From the NCBI GenBank assembly GCA_031272075.1, contig JAISUK010000069.1:1-40564 (forward strand): a stretch of 40,564 nucleotides of DNA, given 5' to 3'. A program made the translations under genes and the position numbers. The DNA is from Dysgonamonadaceae bacterium (GTDB lineage: Bacteria; Bacteroidota; Bacteroidia; Bacteroidales; Azobacteroidaceae). Positions 34,610 to 40,564 of the stretch are shown piece after piece (positions within the stretch are counted from its first letter, which is position 1; each line of letters opens with the position of its first letter). Under the pieces are notes generated by a model. That model made no database searches and was not told the DNA's origin. It saw only the letters and a list, made by a program, of their open reading frames with translations.

Positions 34610-35551
34610 ATGGGTATTATTTCTTATTCTACTTATAAAAATAAAAAATGCTTTGTCCTTGAAAATGACAGCATTAAAGCAAAATTTATCCCTGCCCCCG
34701 GCGGTAAGCTGGCATCGCTTTTGAACAAAAATACCGGTTATGAATACTTGGTACAACGCGAAAACAAGTACTATCGTGAACAGCCATTCGGCGGAGTATT
34801 CGTGGAAGCGGAATGTAGCGGCTACGACGACATGTTCCCTACCATAGACACGTGCAAATATGAAGATGAACCATGGGAAGGCGTCGAAATGGCTGACCAC
34901 GGAGAAGTCTGGTCGTTGCCTTGGAAATTTGAGGTAAAAAATGACACACTGTATATGTCAGTTAAGGGGGTGCGTTTTGACTATACCCTTGAAAAACAGG
35001 TCTATTTCACAGACAAAGGCTCGCTGCGATTAGATTATACCCTAACCAACGACAGTTTGTTTGATTTTGCTTTTTTGTGGGCAGGGCATTTGATGATTAA
35101 CATGGAAGAAGGGACGGTTGTGAAAGTCCCGGAAGACTGTAAACAAACGGTCACAGTGCTGACCAATGGACCCGGAAAATTCGGCGACCTCCGGCAATGG
35201 CCGTTTTTCAACGATAGTCAAGGAAATCCATACCGCGCAGATATCTGCAGATCGCGGTCTACTTGCGGATTCGAAAAATATTATTTCACCAACAAGCTTG
35301 CTGATGGATGGTGTGAACTAATCTATCCGGATGTTCGGAACAGCCTGATTGTCTCGTTCCCCGTGGAGACTGTCCCGTACCTGGGAATTTTAATGAATGA
35401 AGGCGGCTGGGACAACCTGTATAATGTGATCATTGAACCGTGTACTGTTTGTTTCGACCGACCGGATGTGGCAAAAAGATATGGGCAAGTCAGCAAAGTT
35501 AAAGCCAAAAGCGTTTACAAATGGCACATTGAAATAACTGTCACTAAATAA
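34610..35551 (+). CDS. Aldose 1-epimerase-like (galactose mutarotase superfamily) protein
   Basis: A 313-residue cytoplasmic beta-sandwich protein starting three bases after the GH36 gene. Superfamily landmarks are the N-terminal IKAKFIPAPGGKLASLLNKNTGYEYL, the catalytic-type ADHGEVWSLPW (His near residue 100, in the position of the DHG-x-x-R/W motif) and FLWAGHLMIN with the second His. It lies in a sugar catabolic run, where it would speed anomer conversion of the released sugar or act on a sugar acid. It is distant from GalM, so the substrate is not assigned. Confidence 0.75.
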   Translation: MGIISYSTYKNKKCFVLENDSIKAKFIPAPGGKLASLLNKNTGYEYLVQRENKYYREQPFGGVFVEAECSGYDDMFPTIDTCKYEDEPWEGVEMADHGEVWSLPWKFEVKNDTLYMSVKGVRFDYTLEKQVYFTDKGSLRLDYTLTNDSLFDFAFLWAGHLMINMEEGTVVKVPEDCKQTVTVLTNGPGKFGDLRQWPFFNDSQGNPYRADICRSRSTCGFEKYYFTNKLADGWCELIYPDVRNSLIVSFPVETVPYLGILMNEGGWDNLYNVIIEPCTVCFDRPDVAKRYGQVSKVKAKSVYKWHIEITVTK

Positions 35552-35565
35552 ATGTCGAAAGAAAA

Positions 35566-36375
35566 ATGAGCGCAAAAAAAGTATTGGTTACCGGCTCGGG
35601 CACCGGAATCGGGCGAGAAATCGCCCTGGAATTTGCCCGTCAAGGGGCAGTAGTGGCTCTCCATTATGCCCACAGTGAGCGGGGAGCGGAATCGGCCGTG
35701 AAAGAAATCCTTTCCGGAGGCGGCAAGGCCACAGCCATCAGAGCGGACTTGAGCGAGGTGTCGCAGGCGCAAAATCTGGCAGTGCAAGCCATAGAATTTC
35801 TGGGAGGAATAGACGTGCTGGTAAACAATGCCGGCATCACCCTAACCCTTGAATTTGAAAAAGTCACTCCTGAGCAGTTCGATAAAGTGTATAACGTGAA
35901 TGTTCGAGGATCTTATTTTTTGACACAGATGGCGATCCAACCCATGATCAAACAAGGGAAAGGAACAATTGTCAATCTCACTTCCGTCCATGGATTGAGG
36001 GCTTGCAAAGGCCATTCGGTCTATGCCGGCACAAAAGGCGCTATCATTTCAGCTACCAGGGAATTGGCGATTGAGTTGGCGCCACTGGGTATCCGGGTGA
36101 ATGCTATCGCTCCCGGTGCAGTGCCTGTCGAAAACCAATTCAAAGCGGCCGGGATGGACAGCTTCCCTGAATTGGGAAAATCAATCCCATGCGGGTTCGC
36201 CGGCACACCGTTGGACATTGCTAAAGTTGCCGTGTTTTTAGCATCGGATGACGCCCGATACATTGTTGGTCAAACCATTGTAATAGACGGAGGCGCTACT
36301 TCCTGGATGTCGTTCAGCGAAGGATACCGTGATACAGGCCTTCGTTTAGGACAGGGGTATGTTCCTGGAATTTAA
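35566..36375 (+). CDS. SDR-family NAD(P)-dependent dehydrogenase
   Basis: A classical short-chain dehydrogenase of 269 residues: cofactor motif TGSGTGIG (about 8-15), NNAG near 86-89, the catalytic Ser in LTSVHG, Tyr-x-x-x-Lys in YAGTK, and the C-terminal DDARYIVGQTIVIDGG. The residues after the first beta-alpha-beta unit (HYAHSE) suggest NADP preference, since no acidic residue ends strand 2. In this operon it is the candidate for oxidation of the free sugar to its lactone. Other SDRs with this sequence pattern act on 3-oxoacyl thioesters, but no fatty-acid gene is nearby. Confidence 0.9.
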   Translation: MSAKKVLVTGSGTGIGREIALEFARQGAVVALHYAHSERGAESAVKEILSGGGKATAIRADLSEVSQAQNLAVQAIEFLGGIDVLVNNAGITLTLEFEKVTPEQFDKVYNVNVRGSYFLTQMAIQPMIKQGKGTIVNLTSVHGLRACKGHSVYAGTKGAIISATRELAIELAPLGIRVNAIAPGAVPVENQFKAAGMDSFPELGKSIPCGFAGTPLDIAKVAVFLASDDARYIVGQTIVIDGGATSWMSFSEGYRDTGLRLGQGYVPGI

Positions 36376-36386
36376 TCTGATAATAG

Positions 36387-37181
36387 ATGAAAGGTTGCAG
36401 CGGACAATTAATTAAAAGGCTAAAAGACGGAGACACGCTCCTGATGGGATGTGTCATGGACTGTCGCTCCGGCTCAGTGATAGAAATGTACCATGAAACG
36501 GGATACGATGCCATTTTGATCGACAGAGAGCACAGCGGTCTGAACAGCGAAACCATACTGGAACATATCCGCCTGTCGCGGGCATTGGAAATTCCGTGTA
36601 TGGTGAGGGTTGCAGAGCCAAGTTATGCCGAACTGAACAGGACAATGGATCAGGCGCCGGATGGAATATTTATACCCCGTATCCGCACCCGAAGCGAAAT
36701 CGAAAATGTCATGAGAATGATAAAATTTCCTCCAAAGGGCGTTAAGGGTTATGGGGCTAGCACCTGTCCGGCAGGAAAATACCTTGGGTGGAAAAATCCC
36801 GTGGATCAACTGGAATTTTTCGATAAAGAGTTTGTGGTTGGAATACAAATTGAAACAGTGGAAGCAATTGATAACCTGGACGATATCCTTTCCGTCCCGG
36901 GCATTGATGTTGCTGTGGTCGGAAATGACGATTTGTCTTTGGGTATGGGCATACCTGCCCAATTTGACACGCCGGAATACCTTGCCGCCGTAGAAAAAAT
37001 AATTTCTGCTTGTATCAGACATCACGTAGTACCAGGGATTGCCTGCGGCGACCCCGTAAAAGTGAAGTATTGGAGCGATCGCGGCATGCGCGTTTTCTGG
37101 GCAGCTTCCGATATTGTGAGTATGTGGCTATATACTAAACAGAACCGCGAAGCTATCCGTGCGGAACTTTCAAAAAAATGA
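36387..37181 (+). CDS. HpaI/HpcH-type class II aldolase
   Basis: Metal-dependent aldolase of 264 residues that cleaves 2-keto-3-deoxy acids to pyruvate and an aldehyde. Motifs are the catalytic His in IDREHSGLN (HpaI has DxEH), the substrate loop IFIPRIRTRSE, metal-ligand Glu in QIETVEAIDNLDDI, and Asp in VGNDDLSLGMGI, followed by GIACGDP. It starts 11 bases after the SDR gene and its product type implies that the pathway runs through a 2-keto-3-deoxy sugar acid. The related characterised enzymes are the rhamnonate and 4-hydroxy-2-oxoheptanedioate aldolases; which acid is used here is unknown. Confidence 0.9.
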   Translation: MKGCSGQLIKRLKDGDTLLMGCVMDCRSGSVIEMYHETGYDAILIDREHSGLNSETILEHIRLSRALEIPCMVRVAEPSYAELNRTMDQAPDGIFIPRIRTRSEIENVMRMIKFPPKGVKGYGASTCPAGKYLGWKNPVDQLEFFDKEFVVGIQIETVEAIDNLDDILSVPGIDVAVVGNDDLSLGMGIPAQFDTPEYLAAVEKIISACIRHHVVPGIACGDPVKVKYWSDRGMRVFWAASDIVSMWLYTKQNREAIRAELSKK

Positions 37182-37185
37182 CCGT

Positions 37186-37983
37186 ATGAACCTAATGGAA
37201 AAAATCCGTCATTTGCATGTACATACAAGCCAAGTAGCCATATTTTACCTGGGCCAGGCAGGGTTTTGCATCAAAACTTCCGACGGACAAATAACGGTGA
37301 TCGACGCTTACTGTTCAGATGCCTGCGAAAGATTGTTCGGTTTTAAACGGATGACCCCCACAGTGTTGGGCATAGAAGACCTCGACGCCGATCTGTTCCT
37401 TTCTACCCATTCGCACACCGACCACCTGGACCCGGATGCGTTGCCTGTAATTGCAAAAAACATACACACTTTTTTTGTCGGTTCTCCCGATTGCGAAGCG
37501 CTGTACATACAGAACAACATTCCGAAAAGTCGGTATCAAATTTTGAAGAAAGGAGAAAAATGGCTTCGAAACGGAATCGGCATAAGAGCAATCGAAGCCG
37601 ATCATGGAAGCCTTGCTCCGGACGCAATCGGATTGCTGATTGAGACGGGAGAATTGAATATCTATCATACGGGTGACACTTGCTTTGCGCCTGATAAAAT
37701 TAAAACATCTTTAAATACGGATGTAGATATCATGATTGCTCCGATCAATGGTCAATTCGGCAACATGAATGCAAGCGAAGCCTGCGCGCTGGCCTCTGTC
37801 GTTAAACCCAAAATAATTATTGCTTGCCATTTTTGGATGTTTTTGGAACATGTTTGTGAGGGAGGAAAAGGAGATCCTTCTACTTTCTTGAAAGAAGCAT
37901 CGGAAATCCTCCCCGAAAGCGTTTCCGCTATTGTAATGGCTCCTGGTGAAGTCTTTACGTATACCAAAGAGAAAAAAAAGTGA
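37186..37983 (+). CDS. UlaG-like metallo-beta-lactamase-fold hydrolase (candidate lactonase)
   Basis: A 265-residue protein with the binuclear metal motifs of the UlaG branch: THSHTDHLD (HxHxDH), EADHGSLAPDAIG, YHTGDT and IACHFW. UlaG opens L-ascorbate-6-phosphate lactone; in an operon with a sugar dehydrogenase the natural role is opening of an aldonolactone. I start it at the ATG at 37186, just after the aldolase stop, instead of an in-frame codon inside the aldolase gene. The stop TGA shares a base with the next start codon. The lactone substrate is inferred. Confidence 0.82.
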   Translation: MNLMEKIRHLHVHTSQVAIFYLGQAGFCIKTSDGQITVIDAYCSDACERLFGFKRMTPTVLGIEDLDADLFLSTHSHTDHLDPDALPVIAKNIHTFFVGSPDCEALYIQNNIPKSRYQILKKGEKWLRNGIGIRAIEADHGSLAPDAIGLLIETGELNIYHTGDTCFAPDKIKTSLNTDVDIMIAPINGQFGNMNASEACALASVVKPKIIIACHFWMFLEHVCEGGKGDPSTFLKEASEILPESVSAIVMAPGEVFTYTKEKKK

Positions 37984-38996
37984 TGAACAAAAGCAAATTC
38001 ACAGTTTGCCGTTTGAATGCCGGAACTTTTCCCATGACACAGGAAGAGAAGCAAATCTTATCTCAAATCGGTGCAGATCTCATCGAAATTGAAGGAGCGT
38101 CAGACGAGGAGATACTTTCTGCCTGCATGAATGCAGATGCCATCATGATCGTTTCTGCATACCTGCATGGAACCGTCATCAGGAAACTGAAAAACCTGAA
38201 AATAATTTCGCGTCTTGGCACCGGCGTCGATAAAATTGATGTGGAAGAAGCAACTCGGCAAGGTATAATAGTCGCCAACTTGCCAGATTTTTCCACCGAT
38301 GAGGTAGCAGACCATACCATGACTCTTCTGCTGGCCGTGGCCAGAAAATTAAAATATCACGACGCGATGATCCGACAAGGCCTAAGACAACTTGATTTAA
38401 AAGACATGCACCGACTGTCGGTATTGACATTAGGAATTGTTGGATTTGGTCGCATAGGCAAAGCCGTTGCAAAACGAGCAAAAAGTTTCGGAATGAAACT
38501 GTTGGCCTGCGACCCTGCGGTTACGCCGGAAGAAGCACGTCGAGAAGGTGCCGAAAAGGTTGAACTTGAAGCAATATTGAAGCAATCTGACTACCTGTGC
38601 CTCTTATGCCCGCTGACAGCTGCCACAAGGGAAATGATAAAAATGGAAGAGTTGCAAAAAATGAAGCCTACATCCGTTTTGGTCAATACCGGCAGAGGCG
38701 AATTAGTCAATGAATATGACCTTGCCGAAGCGTTGCGAACAGGTATTATTCGGTATGCGGCAATGGATGTCTTCGGTAAACTCAATGTGTTTTCAGAGAA
38801 TGGATTTCCTGTCGATCACCCTTATTTTTCTTTGGACAATATCCTGTTGACGCCGCATATCGCCGCCCTTTCGGAAGAGTCAGCGGCAAATGCCAGAACG
38901 GGCGGAGCAATGGCTGTCGTAGAAGCCCTCAGCGGAAAAATCCCGGAACATATAGTCAATCCTCATTATAAACAAAAATTATCTACTTGTGAATAG
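37983..38996 (+). CDS. D-isomer-specific 2-hydroxyacid dehydrogenase
   Basis: A 337-residue NAD-dependent enzyme of the phosphoglycerate-dehydrogenase superfamily. It has the substrate-binding arm (SRLGTGVDKIDVEEATRQGI), the Rossmann motif GIVGFGRIG, the catalytic Arg in VNTGRGELVNE and the catalytic His in TPHIAALS. The family's catalytic Glu normally lies five residues after the Asp of DVF (DVFxxE); here the sequence is DVFGKL followed by a stretch about six residues longer than usual (NVFSENGFPVDHP), so the Glu is missing or displaced. It should reduce a 2-keto acid formed downstream of the aldolase. Start is ATG 37983 in TGATG; a GTG three bases earlier is the alternative. Confidence 0.87.
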   Translation: MNKSKFTVCRLNAGTFPMTQEEKQILSQIGADLIEIEGASDEEILSACMNADAIMIVSAYLHGTVIRKLKNLKIISRLGTGVDKIDVEEATRQGIIVANLPDFSTDEVADHTMTLLLAVARKLKYHDAMIRQGLRQLDLKDMHRLSVLTLGIVGFGRIGKAVAKRAKSFGMKLLACDPAVTPEEARREGAEKVELEAILKQSDYLCLLCPLTAATREMIKMEELQKMKPTSVLVNTGRGELVNEYDLAEALRTGIIRYAAMDVFGKLNVFSENGFPVDHPYFSLDNILLTPHIAALSEESAANARTGGAMAVVEALSGKIPEHIVNPHYKQKLSTCE

Positions 38997-40041
38997 CTTA
39001 ATTGCACTTGGAGCATTGTTGGCAATTGTGGCCGGCATGGGAACGGGCACAACGATGTGGCCCATGAAACGAATGAAGCAATTGCAATTCGAACATTATT
39101 GGTTTGTTGCTATGCTGCTCGGACTTGTGATTGTTCCCTGGAGTATTGTGTTGATCACAATTCCACACCCATTTGCGGCATATACCCAAGCTGGAACATC
39201 AGCGATCCTTAAAGCCAATTTTTTTGCAATGGGATGGGGAATTGCTAATGTGCTTTACGGACTCTGCGTAGTACGCATCGGAGCAGCACTGACCGGCGCC
39301 ATTATGACCGGGCTGGGAATTGTGGCCGGAACCACCCTGCCGATGATTATGAAAGGATCCGGATTATTTGCCAACGCTCCCGACATCACTTCGGCAAGCG
39401 GCGTCGTGTTGCTATTCGGACTGGCTGTCGTGCTTTGCGGCGTTCTCCTCTCGGCAATAGCCGGATTCGGTAGAGCAAAGGCACTCTCTTCACTGGAACA
39501 ATCGTCAGCGTCGCAGACACAAAAAGGAAGTTTCGTCACCGGATTATTGATGGCGGTTATCGCGGGAGTAATGTCGGCTGGAATTTCCCTCAGTTTCGTT
39601 TACGCTCAATCGCCAATCGTTGATGCAATGAAATCACAAGGCGCGAATACCATTTCGGCAGATATTGCGGTTTGGGCAGCTGCGCTGATGAGCGGCGCCG
39701 CAATCAACATCATTTTCCCGGCGTGGATAATGACAAAAAAGAAAAATTGGCATATCTTGTTCAAAAATTTTCGTGAAGTCATTTTAGCAGCTGTAATCGG
39801 CTTTCAGTTTATCTTTTCTGTTATTCTCATGGGACGCGGCATGCTTTTTCTCGGCGCTTTCGGCGCTTCCGTTGGTTTCGCTATTCAACAAATTATGCAA
39901 ATATTTGGAAATCAGACTGTTGGATTTATTTCAGGAGAATGGAAAAATATCAGTGGAGCTCCTTTGCGCTTGATGATCTGGGCTTTAGTAGTCCTGGCTG
40001 TCGCTGTGCTGATTGTCGCTTTCAGCAATTTGTTAGTTTGA
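38989..40041 (+). CDS. RhaT-family sugar/proton symporter
   Basis: A 350-residue inner-membrane permease with about ten hydrophobic segments, beginning with GTG at 38989 and overlapping the dehydrogenase gene by eight bases. RhaT-family features are the N-terminal GMGTGTTMWPMKRMKQLQFEHYW, NVLYGLCVVRIGAALTGAIMTGLGIVAGTTLP and GVMSAGISLSFVYAQSPI. RhaT imports L-rhamnose with a proton; Bacteroidota relatives sit in varied sugar loci. Here it is the last gene of the run and should import the sugar or sugar acid that the preceding enzymes use. Nothing in the sequence shows that the substrate is rhamnose. Confidence 0.9.
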   Translation: MNSLIALGALLAIVAGMGTGTTMWPMKRMKQLQFEHYWFVAMLLGLVIVPWSIVLITIPHPFAAYTQAGTSAILKANFFAMGWGIANVLYGLCVVRIGAALTGAIMTGLGIVAGTTLPMIMKGSGLFANAPDITSASGVVLLFGLAVVLCGVLLSAIAGFGRAKALSSLEQSSASQTQKGSFVTGLLMAVIAGVMSAGISLSFVYAQSPIVDAMKSQGANTISADIAVWAAALMSGAAINIIFPAWIMTKKKNWHILFKNFREVILAAVIGFQFIFSVILMGRGMLFLGAFGASVGFAIQQIMQIFGNQTVGFISGEWKNISGAPLRLMIWALVVLAVAVLIVAFSNLLV

Positions 40042-40062
40042 GAGCACAGAAAAAGAAAGAGA

Positions 40063-40193
40063 GATGATTACAAAATTGTGAAACACAGCGTACGCAACAT
40101 TACATTCGCTTCAAAATCTTCGTAAGTTCGTCCTTCCGTAAATTTCAATATGTTATCGAACGCCTCGCGAATATGTTTGAGCCGTTCTTTGTC
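40063..40193 (-). pseudogene. Decayed fragment of a HepT-like (DUF86) toxin gene
   Basis: Minus-strand reading gives DKERLKHIREAFDNILKFTEGRTYEDF, which matches the first helices of the HepT/DUF86 ribonuclease family. After VMLR the frame breaks; a one-base shift gives YAVFHNFVII, the expected continuation (family: RNFEIIGEA). Then similarity ends. There is no start codon before DKERL, no catalytic Arg-x4-His motif, and no MntA partner. So the fragment is truncated at both ends and frameshifted. Confidence 0.6.
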
Positions 40194-40291
40194 TTGCCGA
40201 TATCCTACGCCCTGCCAAAACCTGAGTGGTTCGCAAAACCTATTAGGCTTGATCTCTTCTCTTGTATCGAGAAGTTGTGCGAAAAAAGCAT

Positions 40292-40299
40292 TATATTTG
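40292..40299 (+). promoter_or_regulatory. -7 box (TATATTTG) upstream of leader element copy C
   Basis: Fits TAnnTTTG. Copy C of the leader element starts 18 nt later. Removing the element at its ATGAAA ends would leave this box 18 nt from the AAA-ATPase start codon, a normal distance. Confidence 0.55.
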
Positions 40300-40317
40300 T
40301 GCAAAAATATCACAGCC

Positions 40318-40409
40318 ATGAAACGAGCATGATTTTCAAACATCCAAGTTGAAGATAATAATGACATGCGAGTTCCATACGACTCTTAAAAACAAATTAT
40401 TGACGTATG
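40318..40409 (+). repeat. ~90-bp ATGAAA-flanked leader element, copy C
   Basis: Same element as at 20725-20818 and 31946-32038, with ATGAAAC at both ends. The closing ATG is the start codon of the AAA-ATPase gene. Small indels just before the A-rich stretch distinguish the copies (91, 90 and 89 bp), which breaks any common reading frame in that part. Confidence 0.88.
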
Positions 40410-40564
40410 AAACAATTACCAATCGGGACGCAATCGTTTGAGAAAATCAGGGAAAACGATTTGCTTTATGTCGACAAGACAGAACACTTTTTCCGGTTAG
40501 CGACAACAGGAGGGGTCTATTTCCTGTCACGCCCGCGTCGTTTCGGCAAGTCGCTGACAATAAG
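40407..40564 (+). CDS. AAA-ATPase-like / PD-(D/E)XK family protein (5' part only)
   Basis: Only the first 52 codons lie in the window. The sequence (IGTQSFEKIRENDLLYVDKTEHFFRL, then FLSRPRRFGKSLTI) is the N-terminus of the AAA-ATPase_like family (often with a C-terminal PD-(D/E)XK nuclease domain, formerly DUF1703). RPRRFGKS is the Walker A-type motif. These genes occur in many copies in gut and oral Bacteroidota; their role is not settled (defence or mobile-element functions have been proposed). The start codon is the last ATG of leader element copy C. The rest of the gene lies beyond the window. Confidence 0.85.
   Translation, partial: MKQLPIGTQSFEKIRENDLLYVDKTEHFFRLATTGGVYFLSRPRRFGKSLTI

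Noticed and set aside
40194..40367. A minus-strand frame extending the HepT fragment and reading MSLLSSTWMFENHARFM at its start
   Set aside because: The start is simply the reverse strand of leader element copy C, and the same peptide appears opposite copy A. It is not conserved coding sequence joined to HepT.

Overview
The window looks like Bacteroidales chromosome (phylum Bacteroidota). The grounds are a SusC/SusD pair with STN and FecR partners, a type IX secretion C-terminal domain, a NagZ/beta-lactamase fusion, DUF4959/DUF4998-type surface lipoproteins, and many promoters of the Bacteroidota form TTG-N20-TAnnTTTG with little Shine-Dalgarno sequence. Genus cannot be fixed from sequence alone. 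I saw no rRNA or tRNA genes, CRISPR arrays or insertion sequences.

Layout. (1) 1-8.1 kb, envelope housekeeping: the tail of a secreted protein and its terminator; lptB on the minus strand; then a tight plus-strand operon of mlaE, mlaF, a 5'-nucleotidase split into two genes (C-terminal half first), a NagZ-type GH3/serine-hydrolase fusion and a PlsC-type acyltransferase. (2) 8.2-14.7 kb, a self-contained envelope module: on the minus strand a lipoprotein, a double zinc-ribbon protein, a membrane protein with a zinc-ribbon tail, an outer-membrane barrel and a Yip1-family membrane protein; divergently, a TPR histidine kinase and a LuxR-type response regulator; then a 62-residue protein. Three promoters here carry the same 18-bp inverted repeat at exactly the same distance (22 nt) from the -7 box, which defines a small local regulon. 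(3) 14.65-20.7 kb: one very large alpha-2-macroglobulin-like protein without a visible thioester motif. (4) 20.9-22.3 kb: a DUF2461 protein and a HigB-type toxin with an antitoxin that seems to lack its DNA-binding half. (5) 22.4-40.0 kb, a carbohydrate utilisation locus: FecR-type anti-sigma factor (no sigma factor beside it), SusC, SusD, two surface lipoproteins, then a closely packed catabolic run: GH36-like alpha-galactosidase with an NPCBM domain, aldose epimerase-like protein, SDR dehydrogenase, HpaI-type aldolase, UlaG-like metallo-hydrolase, D-2-hydroxyacid dehydrogenase and RhaT-family permease. This reads as release, import and non-phosphorylative oxidation of a sugar, with the dehydratase step missing. 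(6) 40.0-40.56 kb: a decayed HepT fragment and the start of an AAA-ATPase/PD-(D/E)XK family gene.

The most unusual structures are: the three-promoter operator set around the two-component system; a ~90-bp element present three times (upstream of the macroglobulin, the GH36 and the AAA-ATPase genes), flanked at both ends by ATGAAA and ending exactly at a start codon; and two homopolymer tracts in the Sus locus (C10 in the anti-sigma gene, G7 near the end of susC, where one extra G removes the normal C-terminus).
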